Part shown: piece by piece, positions 31,146-43,256 of the stretch
How the letters are laid out: each line of letters starts with the position of its first letter
How positions within the stretch are numbered: position 1 is the stretch's first letter
Assembly (NCBI GenBank): GCA_944739405.2
Contig: OX123192.2
Location: 49,156,486-49,220,485 of the forward strand
Source: Euclidia mi
Taxonomy: Eukaryota > Arthropoda > Insecta > Lepidoptera > Erebidae
Length of the DNA stretch: 64,000 nucleotides
Reading direction: 5' to 3'
Position numbers and translations under genes: made by a program
The notes under the pieces: generated by a model
The model's input: only the letters and a program-made list of their open reading frames with translations
Told to the model about the DNA's origin: nothing
The model's database searches: none

Positions 31146-32142
31146 CGTTTCGTCTCCAAATAGACAAAAAGTTCTAGTCATCGTGTACTGAGTCATAGCC
31201 CGTGTTTTTATCTTTATTATTTACAAGGTTGATCTTTGTCTTGTTTGTGTAGGCTGTACGAGAGTGTTCACATTATGAGGCACCGGCTATTCAGACGGAA
31301 GACGGCGACCGGACGGCAGGCTCCAATCAGTGTCAACTTACGGCCGGGTTCAATATTCAATTTATCTATGGATACAAAGGTTAGAGGTTACGTTTGACAT
31401 ATTTTGTATGGAGCGTAGCTCAAATATGTATTTCAAATCTGCAAATCTACGGATACATCGGATATTGAATTCAGCGATTAGTGGAATTATACTAAAACTG
31501 GTAGTTCCAACAATAGTCTAATATTCAATCCAGGCAGCGTTTGTATTAAAAAAAATTGTAAGGTCAATTTGGTACTTTTATTTGTTATATTGAAATATAA
31601 TTTTAACATTGATTTATTTAATATTATTTTTTGTATTATTAAACAGAAAGAATAACTTCTACTTCGATTGTTTTCTTAATTAAAATGAACTATTTTAGTG
31701 GCAATTTCAGTGGGCATGTCTGAAGAAATCTTTGGTTTTGGTTCTGGTGTCTGTTGGAGAGCTTATTTTACTTATCGTCACTGTTTCGCCGGCTCTAGTC
31801 GTTCACACTACATCCCATTCGGGCATTTAGACGGCTCTCAACGTCCGTTTAAGCCCCCGGATCCGGCTAAGTGTGAACAGCGTCATACAAATTGTACTGC
31901 CACTGACGCATTTATCACCGGACCGGATAAACAACCGGTCCGGCTAAGTGGGAATACGCGCTGAGTTCAAAACATTATGTTCAAGGTTATCTTTATTTAT
32001 ACGTAAGATCAATATGGTACTTAATTTTAATATACGCGGGTTCGTATTACTGAATAGTCCACTATATTGTAAATATATCGAAACAATCATACGTTTTCAT
32101 TTATATAATTTGCTCAAATGACGACAGTGATAATTTTATAAA
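31146..32142. other. UGT-B upstream region
   Basis: 31190-31245 is an inverted match to 31085-31110 and to 28378-28460. 31790-31945 has small inverted repeats (CCGGACCGG...CCGGTCCGG at 31918-31943). No other gene and no clear TATA box before the UGT-B start. Confidence 0.4.
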
Positions 32143-34997
32143 ATGACAGTATTATTCTTTTTTATTATGATTTTTCTAGTAAGTCCAAATGATAGTGCAA
32201 GAATATTAGCAGTATTTCCAAATCCATCAATTAGTCATCAAGTAGCGTTTCGTCCATTGACTCAAGAACTAGCGAAGCGTGGACATGATGTTGTCATCGT
32301 AACACCCGATCCAGCATTTCCGAAAGGAAGATCGCCACCAAATCTGAAAGAAATTGATGTTCATGATATAGCATACAAGATATGGGATAATACTTTCTTA
32401 AAAACGTCCAAAGGAAACAAGAATGATTTACGAACGCAGTTGGAAACAATCTTAGGCGCAGCTGCTGTGATAGTGGACGCAATACTAAAAGACCCCCAGG
32501 TGTAACAAATGATTCAAGACGAAAATCAAAAATTTGATTTACTCCTCTTAGAAGCTTGTATTAGACCTGCGCTTATATTTTCGCATATATATACAAAGTG
32601 CCTGTGATACTAGTCAGCTCTTTTGGTGCAACTTTTGATTGAACCCAGTTATCGGTGTTCCTGTCCATCCATTTCTGTATCCAACATATTCAAGCCAAAA
32701 ATTTAACAATCTTACTCTCTGGGAAAAAGCTGCAGAACTTTACAACAATGTTATGTTAGATATATCTTTTGAAAATTTTAAGGCAACAGAACATAGTGTA
32801 CTTAAAAAACATGTTGATGATTTGCCGTCTATGGATGAATTAAATAATAATGTGCACATGTTGTTTTTGAATATTAATCAAGTATTTGCTGGAATCCGAC
32901 CAGTGCCTCCAAATGTAATATTTATGGGTGGAATACATCAAATACCCGACAAGGAGTTACCAACTGTAAGTAAATATTTTTCGTATAAATTTACTTATAT
33001 GTAACAATACATTTAACAATATGCTAAAACTAAGTAAACACCACAATATTATAAATACCTAATAAAATAAAAAAGTTAAAATTGATAGAAATTCCATAAA
33101 ATTTTATCATAAAGTAAAGATAAATTGTGACAGTAACAAAAGTAAATATTCAGTTTTTATCATCATATTATTTGTTTTGAATTACTAACTGCTAGTGATT
33201 CGTTTCAAATATGTAAGTGCGTGTATAAATCGTAAAATTTTATCATTTTATTACGGTAACCTAGTTTACCTAAACAAATTTATTAATTCTTCTTCTCTTC
33301 TAGTTTTGTCTCAGCGCTTTAAAGAAGAAACAAGTCTTTACTGCAACTTATGAAAATTGTTTTGAATGATTTAACAGATTGATTATGTTATTAAAATAGA
33401 TTAGTATTTTTTTTAGCGTTGCTCCAATATCTTCGAAGGGGTAGGCAGAGGTGTAATATTATCTAGTAGCACCACAAGTTTATTTTTTGTATTCGAAAAT
33501 TCTTAAAAAATCTAGCATAAAATTCTATCGCGGAAAATATTTATTATAATAGATATAGAAACGGACTGCATTATTTATCTTCATTCACAGGATCTCAACT
33601 CCTATTTAGATTCTTCAAAAGAAGGAGTAATCTACATAAGTTTTGGCACAAACGTAAACCCTTCACAATTACCATCACAAAAAATACAAACCTTAGTGCA
33701 AGCATTTTCAAAAGTGCCTTATGATGTGCTATGGAAGTGGGATAAAGACGAATTGCCTGGACAGACGAGCAATATCAAAATAGCCAAGTGGTTGCCGAAA
33801 TCTGACTTGCTGAGTAAGTTCTTTGAACTGTTTCTTTATAATTTTATTATGTTTCCTATAACAGCTATTTTTAATTCATTTAACTTTTGTTTTATGATTG
33901 TATTATTTTATTTGAGAGATGTAGATAGATTAGAGATGCCCTTTGTATTTATTTGAAGTAAATACTAGATTTTAGAGCGACGTCTAGATCTGATACCTTT
34001 TATAACATTTACAGATTATTAATGCTTAGATGTTTTGCGGTCAAATTGTTGGATATCAGATCTTTTATCTTATTTATTTTCAGAACATCCAAAGATAAAG
34101 CTTTTTATTACCCAAGGAGGTCTCCAGTCAACAGATGAGGCAATAACAGCTGGAGAACCACTTATTGGAATGCCTATGTTAGGCGATCAGTGGTTTAACG
34201 TGGAACGATACGAATACCTTAAGATTGGAATGAGACTCGATATGGAAACACTTACTGAAGAGAAGTTAATTAAATCCATCAGAACTATCATTGAAGACGA
34301 CAGGTTTGATATATTCATTTTCTTTCTAATAACACGACAACATATTGAGAAAGCAATGTACCTAATCCTGTCAAATGAAACTAAAAGGTTTTTGACTTTA
34401 TACAAGGTTATATAGCGGGTCTTACTCGCGATAAATCTTATATTTAAGGCATAAATACCTCGGTTTTTTGCCAACGTTTCAGCTGACTTGCTTCAGCCGT
34501 GGTCGCGGCGCGGGGATCCAGTCCCGCCGCGACCACGGCTGAAGCCCACGGCCGCTATAGAACCTTGTATAATGTATACTAATCGCGAAAGTTTAAAATC
34601 GGTTTTTGACTTGTTAATCAATTGAGATTATTTAGTATATGTAAAGGCATGCAATACCAACTATTCTCTATACAATTTTAGTATCGGTAAATACGTAATT
34701 TTGTTCTGCAGTTACCGACGAAACACCGTAAAGTTACGAGAAATTATGCGGGATGAACCTATGAGCCCATTGGATCGCGCCGTATGGTGGACTGAGTATG
34801 TATTACGTCACGGAGGAGCCAAGCATCTTCGATCGCCTGCAGCCAACATCAGCTGGTCACAGTACCTCGAACGTGACTTGGTGTTTGCTGCTTTAGCAGT
34901 TTTATTAACAGCTGTTGCAATGCTTATTATAGTGCTTCGTTTAATCTATACATTTATTCTTAGAAATTATGTAACTGTTAAAATTAAACAATCATGA
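32143..34997 (+). pseudogene. UDP-glycosyltransferase UGT-B, four exons, decayed
   Basis: Exons 32143-32965, 33591-33813, 34084-34303 and 34712-34997 (TGA end), with GT/AG introns of phase 0, 1 and 2. Exon 1 starts with a signal peptide (LFFFIMIFLVS), then ARILAVFPNPSISHQVAFRP and PKGRSPPNLKEIDVHDIAYK. It has a TAA at codon 121 (32503-32505), a 2-base insertion near 32590 and another frame change near 32640. Exons 2-4 are open: SFGTNV, the donor-binding signature FITQGGLQSTDEAITAGEPL, GDQW, then a transmembrane helix and short basic tail. UGTs move sugar from UDP-sugar to small lipophilic compounds in the ER. The family looks like lepidopteran UGT33, moderately sure. As it stands, exon 1 damage should abolish function. 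Confidence 0.9.
34491..34544. repeat. GC-rich hairpin in UGT-B intron 3
   Basis: 20-base perfect arms (CTTCAGCCGTGGTCGCGGCG at 34491-34510 and complement at 34525-34544) around a 14-base loop containing GGATCC. Probably a foldback repeat in the intron. Confidence 0.85.
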
Positions 34998-35317
34998 TAT
35001 ATTATTATTTTCTTGGTTTTACTTGTTTATAGACTTGACTTCCTTAGCTCACTAAGACTTACATACACTTATTGCATAATCTTCTGATAATATTCCGTTC
35101 TTTACACATTAAAGTCTGAAGGCAAATTGAAATCTATATCTTTATCATCTCCAAAGCTTCTGACAATTCTAAGGCAATGTAGGAAATTATAATTTTGCTA
35201 TAAGAAATTACGAAAGTGAAAAAATTAAAAGGACTTGACATGAGGCGACTAAGGGATAACACGATGCAAATACCATCTTTGCGTAGAGACGGAAAACTCG
35301 ACATCAAACCCTATACG
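34998..35317. other. No gene seen
   Basis: AT-rich 3' flank of UGT-B; no clear polyadenylation signal was fixed. Confidence 0.4.
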
Positions 35318-35577
35318 ACTGCCTCGTTGGTCTCGCGGCATAAATATGCGCGTGGGATCGAGAGGTCCCGGGTTCGATTCCTGGGTCGGGCGGTGTTATT
35401 GGGTTTTCCTGTCACGAAATTCTCAGTAGCAGCACGGAGTCTGGTACGGCAATAGGCTCGCCCCTTATTACGTGGGACTAAAGTATATCTGGCGAAAAGT
35501 GGGTGTAGAAATCCACCTCTGCTTACCCCTTCGGGGATAAAAGGCGTGACGATATGTATGTATGTATGTATGTATGG
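35318..35577 (+). mobile_element. tRNA-headed SINE, family 2
   Basis: The head has GCCTCGTTGGTCTCGCGGCA and B-box CCCGGGTTCGATTCC. The middle is TCTCAGTAGCAGCACGGAGT, then the same tail as family 1 (AATAGGCTCGCCCCTTATTA, GGGGATAAAAGGCGTGA) and a (GTAT)n end. Confidence 0.8.
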
Positions 35578-35654
35578 GCCAGAAAAGCTCCTGAAAACTT
35601 TAACCGTGTTGGAATGCATAAACTCAAAGCAATTTATAAAAAATAATAAGAAAA

Positions 35655-35875
35655 TGTAACTCATGTTTATAGATAATACTAGAGGACGCCAGCAGCTACG
35701 CCTGCATTTTTTTACATTTACCCGTTTTGGCCGATCCCGTGGGAATTTTGGGAAATCCCTTCTTAGTGCACCCCAAGGAATATACATGCCAAATTTCAGC
35801 TTCCTGTGCCTCATAGTATTGGCTGTAGCTTGTCTGTCCGTCGGTCAGTAACGCAAGGATTTTATATATTAAGAT
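35655..35875. repeat. Dispersed lepidopteran repeat
   Basis: Contains GGGAATTTTGGGAAATCCCT and CCAAATTTCAGCTTCCTGTG, then GTCTGTCCGTCGGTCAGTAA and an AT tail. It looks like the non-coding part of an old element. No coding. Confidence 0.45.
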
Positions 35876-36154
35876 TACTATCCACTTTTAGCGTAGATAA
35901 AGAATTGGAATGTTAGGTTTTACACCTACTTTTACAATACAGAGCCAAATTTTCACAGATTTATTTTATGAGAAATGAAACTACTGAAGTAGATACTAGC
36001 TATTAATTTACACAAAATCTAGAAACACATTTTGTTTTGTACATTTACGCTGTAAGTCTACCGACGCATTTGAATTGCTGAATAAATAAAAATCTATCAG
36101 TTGTTTGAAAGCATTTTGCATATTATGCTATGTCTCGCTCTATTATATGTATAG

Positions 36155-36320
36155 CGAGACTAGCTGTTTCCCGCGGTTTAGGTCCTGAGGGAACGTCTTC
36201 GCTTACCCGGTATCGGTCCAGCCGTTCCAGAGATTAGCGAAAACAAACAGACAGACAAAAATAGTAAAAAATGTAATTTCGGTACGTGTACCGTGTTTAC
36301 ATCCATATGCATTTAGTAAA
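36155..36320 (+). repeat. Dispersed repeat Y (copy 1)
   Basis: AGCTGTTTCCCGCGGTTTAG, CGTTCCAGAGATTAGCGAAA and ACAGACAGACAAAAATAG. Related copies are at 40988-41205 and 42313-42615, both in UGT-C intron 2. Confidence 0.7.
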
Positions 36321-36561
36321 AAGCGGTTATTTTAATATTACAAACAGACACTCCAATTTTATTTTTATGTATAGAAGATTAATCAGGTGCGGCCTTGACA
36401 GTACTGTTCCGCAGATAACTGCAACTAGTCGTTACACAGACGTTAGTGTTTCGCATTGCAATACGTCACCGCATGTTCTGTCAGGACGGCCCATTTTCGC
36501 TTGATTGAAGCCTTGAAATATTGACGAGGTTAATTTGAAATCATCACGATTTTATACGTGT

Positions 36562-36800
36562 CCGTGCTGTGACGGATTAAGAATACGGAATGTCACCACC
36601 CCATATCATCCCATGGGTGTCGTAAGAGCCGACAGAGGGAGCATGTTATGCAGAGAACAGCACTGTAAGATAAGGAAAACTTGATACAAACCCTTTACCA
36701 ACCCGTTTGGCCAGCGTGGTATAGTAGGCCAATTCCTTCTTTCAAAGGAGAGGCCTATTCCAGCAGTGGACTGTTAAAGGCTTACGATGATGATTTTATA
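36562..36800 (+). repeat. Dispersed repeat X (copy 2)
   Basis: Close to 14384-14620 over its whole length (GTGACGGATTAAGAATACGG ... AGGAGAGGCCTATTCCAGCA), ending in GATGATGAT. Confidence 0.8.
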
Positions 36801-37078
36801 CGCTTAGAGACGTATATAATATAAATTCGTGTAAGAAAATATCTTCAACCACAGGCCACTAAAACTACAATGACATTTCATGAGGAAAATTAGCTGTTTC
36901 GTTGCTTTAGCGTTTATTTCAAAAACTACTGACCACATTTCGTTCAAACCAATTTTTGTTGGTAGAAGTAAGTTGTTATTACGATCTTCAATAATATTTT
37001 TTTCAGATTTGTCACTGGCTTACTTCAAAAGTTAGAGGAGCACTTTGGAGGCATATATCTTTTAAACGATTGACTTTG

Positions 37079-37390
37079 AGAAAAATGGTTCTAGGAACCT
37101 CGATGAAATTCTTAAACACCAATCTATCGACATAGGCATGTACTTATATCAATGATTGGTATTGCTTTGTAGAGCAAAGCGATACCTATCATTAATCTAA
37201 GCGCAGGTTTATAAACAAGTAAATAAAAATAAAATAGAAAAATGGTTCTAGGAACCTCGATGTAATTTTTAAACACCAATCTATCGACATAGGCATGTAC
37301 TTATATTAATAATTGGTATTGCTTTGTTGAGCGAAGCAATACCTATTATTAATCTAAGCGCAGTTATATAAACAAGGAAATAAAAAAAAT
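37079..37390 (+). repeat. Tandem duplication, two units of about 155-160 bp
   Basis: Each unit begins GAAAAATGGTTCTAGGAACC and contains CACCAATCTATCGACATAGG. Each also holds a hairpin built on TTGGTATTGCTTTG...CAAAGCGATACCTA. Confidence 0.8.
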
Positions 37391-39082
37391 TGTAAATACA
37401 GCGTGATGCGGTTCACAGAATACATCTACCTACCAATGTTCAAATCTGTCGTCTCAATAGTTACGCCATAAAGTGGCGGTGACTTACGAACAGACATACA
37501 GTCAGACACAGCACCTCAGGGGCTGGAAGTGTAGCCACGAACGAATGCCTTACTGAAGCTACCGGCAATACCAAAATTGTAACGCGTAAATAGTCGTTGT
37601 TTTTGCTTCTTCCAAGTATGTAAACCTCTGTTTACGCGCCTATCTTCTCTGTATCTATTCTTATCTTTGTCATGTCATCACTCATAATTTTGTCCCGTAA
37701 CATAAATATCAACCATCGTTCTACTCTACTAATCTTAATTATTTTGTTTACAACTTCGATAGTTTTCAATGTCATCTTTATTTGACATAATAATTATAAA
37801 ATGAGTGAAGTTACATTTATGGGTTGCGTTCAGAAATCAATAAATTTTTAACGAAGATATTTTCGTGTCCAATTATAATTTTATTAGGTTTTGTTTTTCC
37901 TGACAAACTTTGTTTTGTATTTTTTTGTGTATGTGTGTGCTGGCAGGTGGTAAAATAAATAGACATGGCGAATCTACAAGGGCTAGTTTTTTGCCATTTT
38001 CGGCTACGAAAACCTAAAAAGAAGAACAATGAAGTAGAAATTCTAAATGACCACTGTACAAATTATAGTTTGCTACTAAATATTAAATGAAATCTTCCCT
38101 TTAATACGTTATTAGTACATAATTCATATCGATTATAAGTAAACAATACATCACTGGTACCTAATTCGCCTCATCAGCATTAGACGGAATTATCTATTAA
38201 TATTAATAAACAATTAATGAACTTGACCAACCACTTAGACGCTGATAGGTAGTCGTATCATTTGAACTGGTAAGTGAGCAGTGTAAATAATACAAGTCAT
38301 CTTATTTTACAATTCAGCAGCTTTATTTCAATCATCAGCATATAGCTTTAACCATTGAAAATTTTATCCCTCTTAATATTTTAAGCAAGTAAATATATGT
38401 GATAGGGACTAGAAAATATCATATTATATGTATTGTATTCTTTTTTTATATGCAACTCCGAATTATGAAACAAAGTACATCCAGAGTCAAAACCACTTTG
38501 TAGATCACAATAAGTATTGCCTCATGTGGGATTCGTGCCCATATCACTCGGTGATCAGTCAGTCAAGTGGCGAGGGGACATTTCTTCTTTAGTCTGTTGA
38601 TAATTGAAGCATAGCAAAAAAGCAATACCTGTCTCATTTTGTACTAACGAATAATATTTATTTATTTTATTTTAAAAGACAACGCATGTTTTGGCAATAA
38701 AAATTAAGAGTCGCCGATCACCTTTAAAATTCAAGCAACAGACTCACATTATACCTAGAATCGAAAAAACATTATTTAGGGACTACTTCCAGCAGGTCTG
38801 CATTGGGATTACACCACCGAACTACGCAAAGTATTTTAAACCACTAAGCCATATATGCAATTATTACGAGCTTAAAATTTAAGACTTTCTTCTTTACAAT
38901 ATTTCTTATGAATTGTGGTTCAAATTGTACTCGTGACAATATTAATAGTGACTAAGCGCTTTCAATCACTGAAAAAGCTGTTTTTATTCTGTCTAATGAC
39001 ATATTCACGAGTACTAAAGATGTCTTCAATACATGCAAATAATCATAAATACAGTACTCATGTCCGATGGCTCGTCATAGCA
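37391..39082. other. No gene seen
   Basis: AT-rich region before UGT-C. A weak antisense tRNA-like B-box (GGGATTCGTGCCC) lies near 38527. Nothing codes. Confidence 0.45.
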
Positions 39083-39117
39083 CTTAATAGTCAGCTGTAC
39101 ATCAGCTGACTATTAAG
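39083..39117. repeat. Perfect hairpin upstream of UGT-C
   Basis: CTTAATAGTCAGCTG and its complement around TACAT, 67 bases before the UGT-C ATG. It may fall in the 5' UTR or promoter; the CAGCTG cores are E-box-like. Role unknown. Confidence 0.75.
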
Positions 39118-39184
39118 AATATTACAAATAAGACAGTCACTGTTTCTCATTATTACATCCTACTCGGATGTCAGCGGTAGCAAA

Positions 39185-42100
39185 ATGTTAGTATTAGTAT
39201 TTTTTATCTCGTGCTATCTATTCTTAGCTAACCCAAGTGAATCAGCAAGAATATTGGCAGTGTTTCCAGTTCCTTCAATAAGTCATCAAGTAGTGTTTCG
39301 TCCACTGACTCAAGAGTTAGCCAAGCGTGGACATGAGGTACTTGTAATCACAACTGATCCAGTATTTCCAAAAGGAGGAACGCCGCCAAATCTAACAGAA
39401 ATAGATGTTCATGATATATCATACAAAACATGGCGAGATACATTTATGTCAACGTCCAAAGGAAATAAAAATGACATACAGACACAGTTGGAAATAATCT
39501 TAGATGCTCTCATTATGATAGTGGACACGCAATTGAAAGATGATCAAGTGAAAAAAATTATATATGATAAAAATCAAAAATTTGATTTGATTCTTTCTGA
39601 AGCTTGTGTGAGACCTGCGCTTGTATTTTCACACATATTTAAAGTACCTGTGATTCAAGTGAGCTCTTTTGGTGCATCTTTTGATAATTTTGCTACCATC
39701 GGTGCCCCATTGCACCCATTTTTGTATCCAGCTGTTACAAGTCAAAGATTCAACAATCTAACACAGGTGGAAAAAGTTATCGAATTTTATAACAGTTACA
39801 TGATGGATAGCCTTTTCGAAAATTTAAAGGCAAAGGAACAAAACATACTTAAAAGTCATGTTAAAGATGTACCGACAATAGATGAATTAAATAATAACGT
39901 GGACATGCTATTTTTGAATGTTCACCCGATATTTGCTGGTATACGACCAGTGCCTCCGACCGTTATATTTATGGGTGGATTGCATCAAAAGCAAGATAAA
40001 GAGTTACCAGCTGTAAGTATACCTATAGTATTGTACATGTCGACATATGAAAATATCAAATATTAAGTTGGTAGCCTATGTTGCTCAGTAATATTTTCGG
40101 GATGATTCAATAATTGTCACTATCAGAATAAAAATTTGGGGAAGGTTATTTTTGTCCATTGGCAGTGGTTATGTTACTTTTCGTTATATTTATTAAGCTG
40201 CCTGTCACATAATTATAACTAGGTCAGTCAATAATGTGTACCAGAGTTGAAAGTTTTATGTGTTCAATTGCATAAACATTAGAAACGTGAGATTGATAGT
40301 ACATTATTGTGTTAGGTGATATTATTATCTTCACCTGCATAATGTTTTTTATTTTTAACACATCACGGAAATATAAGAATATGTCTTGTTGTTAAATTAA
40401 TATTAATTTTGGTTTCTATGACCAGACCAGGTGCAGAGCCGTATCAATAAATAATGCTGGTGCAACTTGAACTCAGCTTGTTGCTTATATAGCAAGAACA
40501 AATTAATTCTGAGTCCGTGGTCCAGTGGATCCGTCTGCTGAACACGCAGTCCCGGGTTCGATGCCAGGGACGGGCCAAACTGTTACTGGGTTTTTCCAAA
40601 TTCCCTGCAATACAACGGAGTCTGGCAAACAATTTTTCCTCTAAGTAATATTAGGTCAATTTTCTGATCTCTATGATTTACAGGATCTCAAGACCTATTT
40701 AGATTCGTCAAAAAATGGAGTTTTCTATATAAGTTATGGCACGAATGTAGATCCTTCAAAATTGCCACCAGAGAGAATACAAATTTTAGTGCAAGCGTTT
40801 TCTAAATTAGCTTACGACGTGTTGTGGAAATGGGACAAAGATGAATTGCCTGGACGGACAAGTAATATCAAAATATTCAAGTGGCTTCCGCAATCCGACT
40901 TACTCAGTAAGTTTATTTAAATTATAAGCCTTATGACATTTTACTCTAGCACTTTAAACATGTGTGGTGATATAATTATTATTTGGTACTAGCTGTTTCC
41001 CACGGTTTCACCCGCGTCCTGAGGGAACTACTTCGCGTATCCGGTTAATTTATAGCCTAAGTTACTCCTTGATACATCAGCTATCCGCCAGTGAACGTCA
41101 ACGGTCCCGCCGTTCCAGAGATTAGCGAAAACGAAACTGACAGACAGACAGACAAAAATTGTAAATAATGTCATTTCGGTATATGTACTGTGTAAACTCA
41201 TTCAAGAAATTAATTAATCATTAGATGTATATTATGACAAAAGGAGTAAGGACAAACCTCTCCGACGACGACTATCCATTGCAGTAGATTAAATCCTAAA
41301 TAATAGTTATTTATAAATAAATTAATAGTTACCTATGTACGTAATACCAGTCTAGTCAAATGTTTATGGAAATTTAGATAATTCTTATCAAAGTTAACCG
41401 GTAGAAAATATTATTGGGTAGTATCTGGTGTCCTTGGCGCTCATGTCTAATATCAATGATATTATATCATAGATGGTATTTATACTTAATAAACGTACTT
41501 TTATTACGAACAAAACCTTGAACAAGGCCTTGAAAATCAGCGGATGCTTAGGTACGTTAGGAATATTTCATTTTTGATAAGAAATTCACTTTGTCGTGAC
41601 TGAAGTTAAGGTTACTGAATTCACGCGCGTATATCACTTACCTATTTAATCCATGTATTTATGATATTCTTATTCAAACTAAATATGTCACCAGCCATCG
41701 CAAACTGATGATTTTTTCAGCAGGTGTATCAGTCAGGATTGCACAACATTGTGCAATCTATTAAAAAAACAATTTTAAAAAGATTACACAAAATATAGCA
41801 ATACTACTTGACACTAGGTGTTTCAGTAGGTGTTTGAGCGATTCACTAAGGTATTTTTTGTATATTCAATAAAAAAGCATATTCAATGTACGGTTAACGT
41901 ACAGACGTTTAGCTTCATTACTTTTCTTTACAACGTTTACCTAATAATAAGTATAGTTAGTTGATATAACGATCGCTGCGGATTAGCATTTAAATCGTAA
42001 CAAATGTAATAATACTAACAATATCTTTAGAAATAAATTGTGATTAAGTGTAATCTTTGGTTTTACTTCAAACACGTCGACTCTCTGCACCATACATTCA

Positions 42101-42633
42101 ATATAAAAATACTAATAACTGAAAATGCAAATAATTATAACTTTAACATATCTGCGCTTTTGCTTTGCACGGACCTAATATGAAGTAATTTGTAAAACTA
42201 ATAATTTTGCGGTCGATTGCTGTAAATACAAATCAGCACATTCGTTTTATGAGATTAGCCCAAACGTTATATAGCAACGTAGTGATGATTAAAGCACTTT
42301 TTTGTTCAGAACCAGCTGTTTCCCGTGGTTTCACCCGCGTCCTGAGGGAACTAATTCGCGTACCCGGTTAATAAATATATAGCCTAAATTACTCCTTGGT
42401 ACACCAGCTTGGTACACCTCTGCCTACTCCTTCGGGGATAAAAGGCGTGAAGTCATGCATGTACATCAGCTATCCGCCAGTGAAAGTCCTGTCAAAACCG
42501 GTCCAGCCGTTCCAGAGATAAGCGAAAACAAACAGACAGACAAAATTTGTAAAAAATTTAATTTCGGTATATGTACCCGTGTATACATCCATATGCATTT
42601 AGTAAAAAGCGGTTATTTTAAAAATGACACTTC

Positions 42634-42721
<88 letters not shown>

Positions 42722-43119
42722 ATAGATGTGGATTACCACCATCAGCTTACTATCCCAATTCCAAAAACACAAGACAGCATCAATGAGTCTTTAGATAAAA
42801 AAAATTATAACATTATCTTTAAATTGTGTGTTTTATTGTATTCAATGCTTGATGATGTTTGATATTTAAGGAATTTTATGATTATTTGATAAATTTCAGA
42901 ACATCCAAAAATAAAGCTATTTATAACGCAAGGAGGTCTCCAATCTACAGATGAGGCCATAACAGCTGGAGTACCACTAATTGGAATGCCTATGCTAGGA
43001 GATCAGTGGTACAATGTGGAGAAGTACGAATACCATAAAATTGGAATGAGAGTTGACATGGAAACACTCACTGAGGAAATCTTTATTAAAGCAATCAACA
43101 CTGTCATTGGAGACATCAG
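39185..43119 (+). CDS. UDP-glycosyltransferase UGT-C, exons 1-3, last exon missing
   Basis: Exons 39185-40012, 40684-40906 and 42900-43119; lengths 828, 223 and 220, the last two as in UGT-B, with proper splice sites. No stop or frameshift. Signal peptide MLVLVFFISCYLFLANPSES, then ARILAVFPVPSISHQVVFRP, RGHEVLVITTDPVFPKGG, LTEIDVHDISYKTW and VIQVSSFGASFDN form the acceptor half. NGVFYISYGTNVDPS and WKWDKDELPGRT are in exon 2. The donor-binding signature FITQGGLQSTDEAITAGVPL, GDQWYN and a good donor (AG/GTTTGTG) end exon 3. The membrane-anchor exon should follow but is absent; 137 bases on, the minus-strand last exon of UGT-D ends. Either it is truncated, or it splices to an exon not seen. Intron 2 is packed with repeats. 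UGT33-like, moderately sure. Confidence 0.87.
40507..40640 (+). mobile_element. SINE family 2 head only (UGT-C intron 1)
   Basis: GTCCGTGGTCCAGTGGATCC and CCCGGGTTCGATGCCAGGGA, then GTTACTGGGTTTTTCCAAAT and an end at GGAGTCTGGC. The shared tail is missing. Confidence 0.65.
40988..41205 (+). repeat. Dispersed repeat Y (copy 2)
   Basis: AGCTGTTTCCCACGGTTTCA to GACAGACAAAAATTGTAAAT; in UGT-C intron 2. Confidence 0.75.
41206..42312. other. UGT-C intron 2 filler, no gene seen
   Basis: AT-rich, no repeat recognised apart from short AT runs. Confidence 0.45.
42313..42615 (+). repeat. Dispersed repeat Y (copy 3) with SINE-tail insertion
   Basis: Same family as 40988-41205. At about 42400-42466 it is interrupted by an isolated SINE tail (ACCTCTGCCTACTCCTTCGG, GATAAAAGGCGTGAAG), after which the repeat resumes at ACATCAGCTATCCGCC. 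Confidence 0.72.
42639..42717. repeat. (TA)n microsatellite
   Basis: About 39 uninterrupted TA units in UGT-C intron 2, 180 bases before exon 3. Confidence 0.95.
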
Positions 43120-43256
43120 GTTTGTGGCAATATTTTTCTTACTCAGAGCATATACAGAAGATAAAAATACATGTATAGCTGGGGTACTACAGTACCCACA
43201 ACCATCTTGTTAACCACGCGCACTATAAACCTTTGGGTGAGTATTAAAAAGTCTTG

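Noticed and set aside
42455..42862. 135-codon open frame with a long Tyr-Ile repeat
   Set aside because: It is a translation of the (TA)n microsatellite and part of repeat Y in a UGT intron.
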